A stretch of DNA of 64,000 nt from Paraphysomonas bandaiensis. Its lineage: Eukaryota; Chrysophyceae. Below, one piece after another: positions 46,401 through 57,819 of this stretch; position 1 is the stretch's first letter; every line of letters begins with the position of its first letter. A program made the translations under genes and the position numbers. The notes beneath the pieces are model-generated. The model had not been told where the DNA came from and did not search any database. It saw only the letters and a program-made list of their open reading frames with translations. The DNA lies in contig CBFFRP010000399.1 in assembly GCA_965644295.1 (NCBI GenBank), positions 151,531-215,530 on the forward strand, given 5' to 3'.

Positions 46401-49400
46401 AGAAGCCGACTCCTGTAGGCGGTATATTGGGTTTGTGTGGGTGGTATGTACCACCTTATCACCCTGATAGATTTTCTGTTGTTTGCCAAGAAGATGACTA
46501 TTTAGATAGGGAGCTGAAGTATACCCCTGCCACAGTAACACTTAACGTTTATGAGGCAGCAGACTTGGCGAATGCTGATCTAATGGGATTATCAGATCCA
46601 TTTGTAATTGTAATGTGGAACGGGGAAGAAGCTGGGCGAACTTATGTTATCGACAACACTCTCAATCCTGTGTGGGCTGATCAAGTGTTTTCACTACACG
46701 TTCCTAGATACAGGGACGTGCTTGATTGCAGACTTGAACTTCACGTGTACGACGATCAAACCATAGGGCAAAATCGTTTCCTGGGGTGTAAAGTACTTTC
46801 TGGTAAGACCCTGAAGAAGGTACTTGGTAGTGATTCAAATCAGATTGGCCCGGTGTGGCTAGACCTGGAACCATCGAAATTTCTATCAAAGAAGCAAAAC
46901 AAATTAGTCCACGGGAGCTTACTTATTCAGTGCATGTTTTCTGAGTCGCACAGGCAGTTACGAAGATGGTCGGTTGATCACTTGAAAATTGAAGTTTTTA
47001 TATTCGGTTGCTCAGATTTGAGTAAGATTGAATCACGAAGAAAGCCTAACACTTTCTGTCTCGTAAATTGGGAGGGAAACGAAATGGGAAGAACTACTGC
47101 AGTCAGAAAGGCTCTGAGCCCTCAATGGGAGTATGGCAGCGATGATAGCTGTCGAATTACAATATATTTACCTGAAGCGCAAGCCGAAAAACTTCAACAG
47201 CGAGATTTGGAAATATTGGTGTATCATTCCGATCTATGTAAAGAGTCGGAGCTGCTTAAAAACTGTATTTGCTTGGGTCGAGCTCTCTTAAAAGGTCAAG
47301 ATTTAGAGCAAACGTTTAGGAAATTCAAGCATAAAAAGAGCAGCGAACTAGTTCCGTTTAGACTTCCAGTGTCATCGTTTGAGAAGGGCTCAGTCATCTG
47401 TCGGTCGGATACTTATGGGAAGGCTTCACCTCAAGGTTTCGTTGATATCGGTTTGAGTATTAATAATTCTGAAAACAATATTGCAATGTGTGAAGAGTTG
47501 GCAACTCTGGATGTCAATGTTGAAGAATCTGATCATGCGAATGATGTGTCAGCGGTATCAATGAAATCTGATATACAGGAAGAAGGGTACGACTACACTA
47601 CATCTGCGGACAATGCTCTTGTCCCTTTTTCGAGTACGGTGTCATCGTCCACGTCACAATATAAAATGTACCTCCATCATGAAAGTGGAAGTTTTTACTA
47701 CCTCAACGAGGCTACAGGAGACAGTTCCTGGGACAAGCCACTAGATGGTTCAGTAGAGTTGTATCATTCGCAGGAGGAATTGGAGAATATCGCTCAGACC
47801 AGGACGGTCATTTTGCAGAGTAGACAAGAGCGTTTGGAACAGCTCAAGGCTGCTGTTGCTATCATTCGAGCAGACCACCAGGAAACGAACCAACGTCTAG
47901 CACTAGAGAAAAAGCAGCGTGAAGATCGTGTGATATATCAAACATGGCAAAAAGCTTTAACGATTGCTTCACAAGAACGTGGCGAGTGTAATATTTCCTG
48001 GCAGAAATGCGGCGGTATAGACCCCTTGCTTTATGACTTTGAGAAAGTGTTTGGTATGCGACTTCGAGCCCTTCGTTTGGTTGGAATAGCATTGAAATCA
48101 CTGCCCGAAGAATTTGGTGATCGTCTTCACTCATTGGAAACACTTTCCTTAGCTAATAATGAAATGGTAAGGCTTCCGGAGTCGCTGTACAAAATGTACT
48201 CTCTCAGTCACTTAGATGTGAAGAATAACAAGCTTGTAGCGCTTCCTGAAAAAATTGGGTTGATGGCTACCAACTTAGTTCGGATAGAGCTGTCTAACAA
48301 TAAACTGGAATCACTCCCTCCTACGTTTGCTGCTCTTGTAAAAATTAGAAGGCTTGATTTAGAAAACAATTGTCTGCGAGTATTGCCAGAAAATTTGGAT
48401 TTAATGTATATGTGCGAAGTAATCAATGTTAACTGCAATATGTTGACACGTCTTCCTCGATGCATGGGACGCATGAAGAGCTTGAAAATGGTTAGCGCCA
48501 ATAAAAACGAAATTAGTTACATACCCCTAGAGATATGTCGGAGTAAAAGTATTCAGATACTGCGTCTCTGTACGAACAAGATTACCGCACTCCCAGAAAA
48601 TATTGGAAGCATGAAAGGATTGAAAGAATTGTGGCTGGACCACAACTTTCTTTCGTTTTTGCCGGTCAATTTTTGCGGACTCTCGTCTTTGACTTTGCTG
48701 CGTTTAGAAGAGAACAGGGCACTGGAAGCCCCCGACCAAGATATTATTAGACAAGGGGCACAAGCGGTAGTACAGTGGAGTAGAATGCGATGGGAAGAAG
48801 ATGGGCACTGGCGCAGGAAGCGTATCATTGTGACTCTGCAGGATTGTTTGCGGCAGGTAGCTGATATGAATATTGCCGACCCTGCGAAATTCAATTCCGA
48901 ATACAAGATTCATGATGATTTTTGGTTTGCGTTGGATTGGCACTACTTTTGGGATTTCCTTTTATCCGAGCTTAAAAGAAAGTGGAAAAAGACTATTGAC
49001 ACTTACGATGTAGTTCCACGTAATGAAGTTTTGTCCTTTCCTTTTACCAAGAAGGACGTCATGTGGGCATTAAAATCGTTTCAAGATGCTTATGGCTACG
49101 TCTACAGTGTGTCGTACGCCAATTTTAAGCGTTGTTGTTGTGTTGATGCTACTGGGAAGCGAAGGCCTTGTGTGCCTCCGGTTAAGGGATATATGTGTCG
49201 AAAGAAGTGTGCTCTCATAAAACATGAAGTGGTTCTGCAGCACGAGAAAGAAACAAGACTGTGGCGAGCACATCAGAGACATGAAATAGACGAAGCAGTG
49301 AAACGTGCTGAAAAAGAAGCTTTGAAGTTTCTTCAATCTGACGATGGAAAACTTTGGATTGCCGAAATGGCATTCGAAAGAGCGGAAGAAGCGATGAATG

Positions 49401-51870
49401 GGAAAGGCTTTTCGCAAGCACTCAATTGGAGAGAGAGATTAGCCGAGAAGCGCAAGCAGAAGATTATAAAGAAGTATGATCGCAAGAAGAAAAAGATTCT
49501 GAAACAAAGAGATGCAAAAGCATCCTCTGTGTTGATCGAGATAGAAGAGTTGAAAAAAACTGCGAGAATGGCTGCCCAGGGAGGCTACCAAAAGACGAGC
49601 ATCAACCAAAGACTTGCCGAAGCACATGAAGAGCTAGAAGCATTGCCTGAAAATGAAATTCTTAATGAACTTCAGCAAAAATGTGAAGAAGAATGTGACG
49701 CTATTGACGACGATTTGTTGTACACAGATACAAGTGAATCTGATGGGAGTTATCATCGTGAATCATACATGGATCGAAAACGAAGGCTGGCACGGGAAGC
49801 AGAAGAAAAGGCCATCTCTGAAGTTCGTGGTGCCAATGTTCCAGAAATGCCTGATTCTCCTGATGGCAACTTTTTGTCTGATATATTTCATTCTGCAGTT
49901 GATATTATTCCACCCAAAGATAGAAGAGAGGTACTACTTCGTCGACAGAAACGAAGAACTAAGAGGTTCTTACGAAATACATTTGATATGGTCAACATGC
50001 GGGTGACGAAAGCACGTTTAATGATGGGAGGAGATTTCAAGGAAATGCAACAGGAGCTAGAACACGAGACGTACGTGCAGTATATTTCAAATGCTTGTGC
50101 AGTTGCTAGACGAAGAGCGGAACGAGATTTTTATGTACTTGGGAAAATAAGAAATCAGTGGAAAGGTCTCAGTGTGGAACTGTGTTTTCGTGGATGGAAG
50201 AAGTGGGTTCGTAGGAAAACAAGGAGGGAGCATGCCGATCTAAGGAAGAAGTATAGGCTCGAGTGCAAGCAATATGAAGCTGATGCTATTTCTCTTCACC
50301 TTGCTCGCGCTCAGCTCTCAATGTGGAAGAAGTTTACTGATGCATATAGCGATGTTCCGTTTTGGAAGAATTGGCAATCAGGTGATATGACATGGGAGCA
50401 ACCAAAATTAGAAGACTATTTGCCGTATGGATGCAGCATTCCCGTCAAACCAACTCCACTTCCTGAGGGTGTTGGAGAGCAAACTTCCTCGGAGAGTGAG
50501 GACGAGTATTTCAAGCCAAGGATACGCGACAAAGGTGATGAAGATGACAAACGTAGTAGTGACAGTTCTGAGAACGACACGGAAGTGGATGAGGGGGAAG
50601 ACGATACCAAAGAACAGAGCCTCGAAATGCAAGAAGAATCCTACGAGTCCAACTCTGTGACCTCTGTGGATACCAGTATGGATTCCGTATCACAATTTAA
50701 CGACGAGTTTACAATTGGAGACAGAGCGATGTCGTCGACCACCGGTAGTCAGCTACCCAGTCGGCAAGGAAGCCGCTGCACTTCCGTTGATATGTCTCAT
50801 GTACCTTCCGTGTCTCCTGACTCAAGTAAGAAGCGTAACCCTAATGATTTTAGTATGCAACAGTGGAAACCTCTTCCTTCTGCTTCACTTCACGCATCAT
50901 CGTCGAGTCGATTTCCACCTCTACCGTCTACTTCGTTGAAGAGTTCTTCTGCCACGGCGTTGGCTACTGCACCCCAGAATAATGGTGCAGTAGTACCACT
51001 GGGCTCCTTTGAATCTCCCCTGTCAAATGCACTCGTTCCACTTCAGAGTTCTAACTCTGCCAGTTCTTCTGCCGAAATGTACCAGCTTGCTTTGCAAGGA
51101 CCGTCGGCGAAGGCAATTTTGCCAGTGTATTCTTATGGTCCTGACTCCTTGCGTGCCGGAAAACTTCGGGGCCGAGTTGGAAGACCTCTTTTTCCAGAGC
51201 CTATTGCTGGGTTCACGGATGATGAGGAGGATGAAGATGTGGTTGACGCTAACAGCGATGCTGCTAAACTACTGGATGGTTATTCTATGTCTGACGAGTC
51301 GAGAGCGAAAGCAGAGCATGCGAAAGGTATTTCCGTAGATATTTCCCTTTACATGTGGTTTTATATCTATGTTAGTTGATTCTGCAGTTCAACTTAAAGA
51401 GCGGTCGAGAGACGAAAGAAATCGTGCTCTGGATGAAGTAAAGAAGGTAGTTTACATACGATATTGCGTTGCGAGGCACTAATGCTTATTTCTCACAACA
51501 GAGACGTGAGAAAAGCAGCCGTGTTCGTAACCGGACTTATATTCAGCAACGCGACCGTCGTCCACGAGCTGCTCAGGATATTACTGAAGAGCGAAAGCGA
51601 CGGGAAGTAGCCCAACAACAGTTTAAGCGACCTACTACACCGGAACTGCTGGCCATGGTAAACGGCGACCCTAATAAAGTGTGGAAATCGGAAGATATCA
51701 AAGAGAGAACGTTGCTTGCAACAAAAGCTGTTAAGTTACAGAAAAAGTTACGGGAACAAGCTGTTGCACAGGGCCTCATTGAAGAGAAGAAAAAAACTTT
51801 AAAGAGTGCGATCATGCCACTTTTTGATAATGACACCCCGGAGGAAGATGATGCCTTCAATAAGTTATGA
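43457..51870 (+). CDS. Giant multi-C2, WW and leucine-rich-repeat protein (about 2765 aa)
   Basis: Three exons: 43457-51326 (7.9 kb uninterrupted), 51388-51446 and 51502-51870. Five clear C2 domains lie at about residues 17-130, 215-330, 843-960, 1023-1150 and 1176-1300, with repeated signatures such as RKPNTFVAITFNGELIGKTS and LSDPFVIVMWNGEEAGRT. A weaker C2-like segment lies at about 508-640. A WW-like motif (LHHESGSFYYLNEATGDSSW) is near 1402-1430, followed by a coiled coil, then about eight leucine-rich repeats (about 1535-1750; for example LETLSLANNEMVRLPE). A long charged coiled-coil region and a second WW-like motif (WKNWQSGDMTWEQP) near 2302 complete it. It has no signal peptide or membrane helix, so is probably a cytosolic scaffold binding membranes through C2 domains. 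A function beyond scaffolding cannot be stated. Confidence 0.85.
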
Positions 51871-51952
51871 TCATTGTATATAATCTCCAATAGTTGCCAA
51901 CCTGTGTGTACGAAGTAATCTTTGTTTATTGTGAATGTGTTTGGTTGAACAA

Positions 51953-52132
51953 ATGGATAGTAATATAGTCGATTTACTTCAAGTGAAAGGGATTTTGACA
52001 GAGGGACCTGTAGTTGGATTAGGGTTTAGTTTGGCTAGTTTAGGCGCCATATGTGCTATATCTACACTGACATACCCACACGAAGTGCTTCATAATTTGG
52101 TGTATACAGTACTTTACTTGCTGCAGAATTGA
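51953..52132 (+). CDS. Possible small membrane protein (59 aa), uncertain
   Basis: A short frame starts MDSNIVDLLQVKGILTEG and contains a hydrophobic stretch (LGFSLASLGAICAI). It begins 82 bp after the stop of the giant gene. An alternative reading with a 36-nt intron after LHNL would add a charged tail (HHFKDKVSETRS) and end near 52245. I do not recognise a family; it may be real or chance. Confidence 0.25.
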   Translation: MDSNIVDLLQVKGILTEGPVVGLGFSLASLGAICAISTLTYPHEVLHNLVYTVLYLLQN

Positions 52133-52369
52133 AGCACCATTTCAAAGATAAAGTGTCGGAGACTCGATCGGTAAGAATGTATTGAAGCACCTTTCTTTGC
52201 CGAAACGAGTGCTGCCATATCCATCAAAACTTTTATCAGTACGACGCAGTATAGAAGATAGTGGTATAGAAGTATAATTATATACTTTAACGGTTCTGCC
52301 TACTGCGTACGTCTACAACTGTGAAGTCCTTCGGATACAGTCAAACAACATTCATACATCAACAAAGTC

Positions 52370-52830
52370 GGACTCGCACCTTTTAGTGGTGCTATGGGGA
52401 ATAAGTCGCACCTATTCTCCGAGAAACTAACGTGAGTCGCATATATGGTCAGCTGATATTCTACTGCCCACTCATAGCCAAACGCTTGTGTGGTACAAGG
52501 GACACTAATTAGTGTAACTTGTGTATACGTCTTGGGCCTTGACGAATAAACAGGCATCCGGGAATGGGCCCACCTCAAGGGCATCCGGGGTCCGGGGTAT
52601 TGGGCTGCCTGCTGAAGTCAAGCATCCAAACTGTTCACCTTAAGGACTCAAAAATCCTGAAGATAGCAATTTCAGGTATATCAACATTCTGCTTTCTCAC
52701 TGCGTTTGAGTGATAGAGCGAAAGTGGTTGCACCTTGGGCTTGCGGTGACGCACAAGCAGCTTTCGTATCGTTAAATAGTAGGATATCAGAGTTAAGCAC
52801 TAGCTAGATAATTGTTTGCTACATTAGTTA
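52370..52830. repeat. Dispersed non-coding repeat, copy 2
   Basis: Contains module 1 (AATAAGTCGCACC, ACGCTTGTGTGGTACAAGGG, AATAAACAGGCATCCGGG, CCCACCTCAAGG) and module 2 (GAAAGTGGTTGCACCTTGGG, GACGCACAAGCAGCTTTCGT) in the same order as 32911-33245, with extra sequence between the modules. Divergence shows these are old copies. Confidence 0.7.
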
Positions 52831-53915
52831 TTAGTTCTACTCTTACACGCCTATTTCTAATAATCAGACATTTACTACAACATTTATATGTATCTAGTTA
52901 TGTCGTACATATAAATTGTTACACATATAATTTACTTCACATCAACGTGAGAAATATTATATACGTATAGCCTTCAGTGTTGAGTTCTGCAATATGATGT
53001 GATATATATTGTGCAATTGAAGTGAGTTAACTGTGTACAATAGGTAAAGTCAACTCATAGGTGTAACGGGTGATTATAGTTACAAAGGAATTAAATTCAG
53101 TTACTGATGTGTGACTATATACAAGATATAGAACTGACTGAAGAACATATGAGAAACAGATGTTGCTGAGGACAGATGTTTCAACATATGTTAGACGAAT
53201 ATGTAGTGAAGTGTTCAGAATAATAATTATAATTTCTTAATTGAAAGTGCATTGTGTTCAACAGCAAGGTTAAGGTTTACGTGTAGAGCAAAGTTAACTT
53301 CAGTGAAATGTCCTATGTTAACATTCAGACAGAAAAAAGACGAAAGGTAGACAAAAAGGCAATGACTAGAGAACGAATGGTCTACAGACGACAGACCACC
53401 AGGGAAATATGTTAGGTGTGACGTGGTTTCGGAGAAAGAGTTGGCGTAGAAGATAAAGCGTAAAACTAAAGGCTTGGTTGAACTGCCTTCTTGCAGAAGT
53501 ATCATTACTGCATAAGAAGTGAGACGCTTCTGTCCAGAGGGTTGAATTTACATTGAACATGTTGATTTCTTGTTTACCGCAAATTCGATGCAATTTGACT
53601 CCGATGAGAGCAATTGCGTAATCCATCTGGCAGCTAGCTCGATGATGGATCGTTGAGTCTGTTGTCCGTACTAAAGTTCGGCACGTTGGTTGGAGCAACG
53701 CTCACAGGACTGCATCCCTGCACTGTCGCGTTTATGGCTCGATTTGTTTGATGTGTAGATTGTAAAAACCATCAATATCAGGAGTTTACATTTTAGGATG
53801 CAAGTGGACGCTGTGTAATTGTATGTTTATGGTGTGATGATCACTATAATCAAAGTTTGTATGTGTACTAAATCAGAGTTCGAATTTCTGCAGCATGCAC
53901 TGATTTTGCAGGAGA

Positions 53916-54000
53916 CTGTGACCTGGTACTCGTGGACTTATAGTCTTAACATGCGTATAGCCTTGCCCGCAATTCCAATGCCACAGTAACCAGGTCACAG
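53916..54000. repeat. Hairpin-forming inverted repeat
   Basis: CTGTGACCTGGT at 53916-53927 is complementary to ACCAGGTCACAG at 53989-54000. Pairing extends to about 18 bp with one bulge and one mismatch, enclosing a loop of about 45 nt. It could be a structured RNA or the end of a foldback element. Confidence 0.6.
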
Positions 54001-54489
54001 CTCTTTAATATAACGTGCTTTGTAATGCAAGCTAAATCTATGATCTCTTTATGGTATGCAAATGCATTGCAAGATATCTTCATATCTTTAATGTGTGGTC
54101 CACATCAACACCGTTGCATGCGAGCTCTCTGTAGATGGATTTTGTGTAAAGTGGGTGTTATAAAAACCTACTTTTCGTCATGAAAAATCGTTTTTTGATT
54201 ATAAATCACCGAAAAAGCATATTTTCATATACAGTTGTTGTATTCAAAAGAATACATTGAATACATAACGGTATACCTAATCAAGGTATTATCGTTTTAC
54301 TTTCATTTTACACACTTCTTCACTTCATACTTCTTCACTTCATAAACTTTTATGTCATTGAATTTCATTGTACTGTACTTTAATTCTTAGTAGTTTACTA
54401 TACGATCATTGTAGGTTCATGTCATATGAGGTTTATCAATACTCATTTTATCATATAGATGATTCATATATATAATAAATCACTGTATT

Positions 54490-57400
54490 ATGTCTCATAA
54501 AAGAAATATGAAACCAGATCATAATCAGAACACAGTTGTCACTACGACACCATCTCCTCAACAGTTTAGGGAAGGTTTAACAATTGAACATCGTGTAGCA
54601 ATTATTAATAAAGAAGCTAAAATGATGATGTCAACTGGAAATTTTGAAGGTGCTATACAATGTTGTAATGATGCTATAGCATTGAATAGTAGCCCACTGG
54701 CACTTGTTAATCGTGCTCATTGTTTCAAACAACTTAAACAATGGGGTGCAGCGATAGCAGATTATACAACAGCACTAGGACAAGAGCCTAGTCATCCTGC
54801 AGCTATATTAGCACAGAGAGGGATATGTTATGGAAAGTTAGAGCAGTATGATGAAGCAATTGATGATTTGAATAGAGCGAATCAGGTGTTATATTGGATG
54901 TATTTGTTGTGCACTTGGTATTATACTGCATTCATCGAAATACTTGTGGTCTGTATATTGAAAGTAGTTTCATTGCGTAACTCATTCTTTGCAGATTGAA
55001 CCGGGATTGTCCAATGCCTTTAATCGTGGCTGTATTTTCGCTGATGCAGGCGATTTAGAGTCAGCAATAATGGGTAAATTATACTTATTATGCTAATAGT
55101 ATAATGATTTTGTTATATAGACTTCAACAGAATAATATGTACCAAGGAAAACACTGAATTGAAGGCACGCAGCATTTACCACAGAGCTGGAGCGTACGTT
55201 AAACTCAAGCGTTTGGACGATGCAATTGATGATTTAAGAGGGCTGCTTCGTGGGGATCCCAATAGTCTTCCGCCCCGAATCCTACTTGGAAAAGCTCTCA
55301 AACTTGCCGGAGAATACTCGAAGGCCGAGGAAAGTCTCTCTCAAGCACTTGACTTGGATTCGAAACAAGTGGATATATTCATTGAGCGTGGTGATGTGAG
55401 GTGTAGAATGGGGTCCAGGCGGAAATTGGATGACGCGCTACGAGGTATGCATGATCGTTGTTGGTCTTCATTGTTTTGAGTACTGTGTTAGATTTCGATC
55501 GTGCATTGGCACTTTTAGAGCGCGAGAGTGATGAGTCACAGCAAGCCCGGAAGCATAATGTTATGCAGCTGGCCGTTCAGAATTCGGCTGCCCGCCCTGA
55601 CCCAGATGAAAGTAGCAGCATGTCTGGAGAACTCTCATCATCTCAATCTAGCGTTCATGTCAGAACTGTTCGAAGCCTTGCCACCACCAGTCGTCAATCT
55701 AGCTCATCATCACTTGTTGTTGATACTGGCTCTAGGCCAGGATCGAGGAGGTCGAAAACTCCATTTAAACGACAGCCATCTGAACGTCGTTCTAAACCTG
55801 GAAGCCCTGATCATGCAAACCGAAGACGTAAAATAAAGGGACAAGGTCGGTATTCAGAACAAGATCGAGCTGTGCCGGATATACCGCACTATGGCAATAC
55901 CCGTATCGCTTCAGTACTGACGAAGCGCGCCCAGGCCCGCTTGCTGGTTAGTGGTTCGCATGAGGAAGTTCGCAGTTACCATGAAGATGCCCTTGTAGAT
56001 GCAGAAAAGGTATTTCTTTCCCCGTGCTCTTGTTCTGTGCTTATGAATACTCCGTAGGCCCTTCGAATATGTCCAGGCGATGTGAATTCTTCACTTGTGT
56101 GTGTCATATGCTACGTACGCCTGTTCAGGTATCAAGAAGCGGGAGATCTTCTTGATTCCTTGTTGTTATCACATCCTCGGCACGAGCGTGTACTCTATCA
56201 CCGTGCATTTTGTTTTAGAGCTAACAACAATCCGTATAAGGCTGTGGAGTGCCTTACGAAGGTTAGTGTAGTCAACTTGTTATATGCAAATAGATAAGAG
56301 CATACTATAGATAATTGCTCATTGTAAAATGGACCTGAGTGAGGAAGAAAATATTGACTTCATGACACGTGTATATGAAATGAGAGGAACTTTGCTACAT
56401 GAGCAAAAAGGTGCACTGCAATGCTTACTGATATTTAGTTAATAACTCTAAATAGCATATAAAATTGCCATTGATGACTTTGGAAGTGCCATTTCTCTTC
56501 GGCCGGAGCGATGCCGGAACTACTACTTTAGGGGGAGCTGCCATTGTAAACTCGGAAATTTTGAACAGGTATTCAGTCTATAATGACTGTTTTGGCGCTT
56601 ATTTCTCCTTCTATGTATAGGCACTCTCCGACTTTGGTGCTGCCGAAGCCACGGGATTTACGAATTTGCCGTTTCTATTAATGGAAACAGGTGCAATGCT
56701 TCGTCTGAAGGGGGAAAGTTCAAGTGCTGTAGAAGTATTCGCGCGAGCAATTTCTCTACTTCAAAATGAAAACGTACGTTACATATGTTCTGTTTATGTC
56801 AAACAACTTACAGCATATATACTCTTTCAGTACCAGGCGGATAGCAAGAGGATGTTGCTTTTTTGTCGATTAACGATATTTAAGGCGTTATGTCTTCTGG
56901 ATCTGCGCAAATACAAACTTGCTGAGCAGACTTTGACTCAAATACTAGATGTAAGTGTGTGTTATAGTTGTTTTCCTGCTGTTACATGTCTGCTTTAGCA
57001 TCAGCCAGGTATTAAATCTGAAGGTAGTAGTACGTCTCTTGAGAGCACTCCAACGAGATTATCTGTGGACACTTCGTTCACCCCGCCATCCCTAGACGGT
57101 GATCTGGAGTGGATCCTGAAGTACCACCTTGCAGTTGCGTTACATATGCTAAAAGATTATTATAGAACACAACAGGTCAGTCCTAATGTACTGGTTGTAG
57201 CATCAATCACCTTTGTGTAGTTATTGGCAGATTGTGTGGGGGGACTGAGGGCGTTTTCTCCGGACGGATTTGCACTGGGAAGCGCTCAATATTTCTATGC
57301 TGTGTCGTTGTATTTATCATGCCATAACACGGACACGAAATCTCTCAACACTTGTGTTCTCGTGTTATCCGAGTGCATTCAGTCGCCCTGGACGGAGAAC

Positions 57401-57819
57401 TCTGTCCATCATAAACTGTTATGTTATTTTTCTCGCGGAAAATCATATCAACGACTGCGAGAGTATTCAAAATCTATTGACGACTTTTCGTCTGCGATAA
57501 CTATTTTACATGATAATGGTGATTTAAACGGAGAGCATGCTGCTTACGCTTATTTCCGCCGAGCGTGGTCATATAAGGTAGTTAATATGTATTACAAACG
57601 CTGCATGGTTTTTACTATTACAATTAGGCGTTGCATATGTATGAACAAGCCGCCGATGACTTCGAAACTGCGAAATCTATGAGATGCGATGACCCCAATT
57701 TTTCGATAAACTACAGGTCTATCACCCATGTAGAGTACGTAGAATTAAATGCTGAACCCGATGTTAACGAGCCATTTGTACCACTTGTGCCATTACTCGT
57801 TAAATTGCAAGAGTATTAG
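54490..57819 (+). CDS. Tetratricopeptide-repeat (TPR) protein, 12 exons (about 778 aa)
   Basis: Exons: 54490-54885, 54995-55073, 55121-55444, 55492-56009, 56058-56261, 56311-56410, 56456-56568, 56621-56773, 56831-56950, 56999-57175, 57221-57577, 57628-57819. Each junction keeps phase. TPR units occur along the whole length, for example ALVNRAHCFKQLKQWGAAIA, LAQRGICYGKLEQYDEAIDD, YFRGSCHCKLGNFEQALSD and YFSRGKSYQRLREYSKSIDD. A basic Ser/Arg-rich linker interrupts them at about residues 165-250. There is no signal peptide or catalytic domain, so the protein probably acts as a scaffold or cochaperone-type adaptor, or in a ciliary or trafficking complex; the sequence does not decide which. Exon 5 is read through an optional 32-nt GTGTGT...TTCAG segment. 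Intron 1 (109 nt) is the longest. Confidence 0.8.

Larger units (their letters stand above)
52133..54489. other. Intergenic region with dispersed repeat and hairpin
   Basis: About 2.4 kb with no supported gene. It holds a copy of the dispersed repeat family (52370-52830) and an imperfect 20-bp inverted repeat able to form a hairpin (53916-54000). Minus-strand open frames around 53230-53700 lack family character. Confidence 0.45.
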
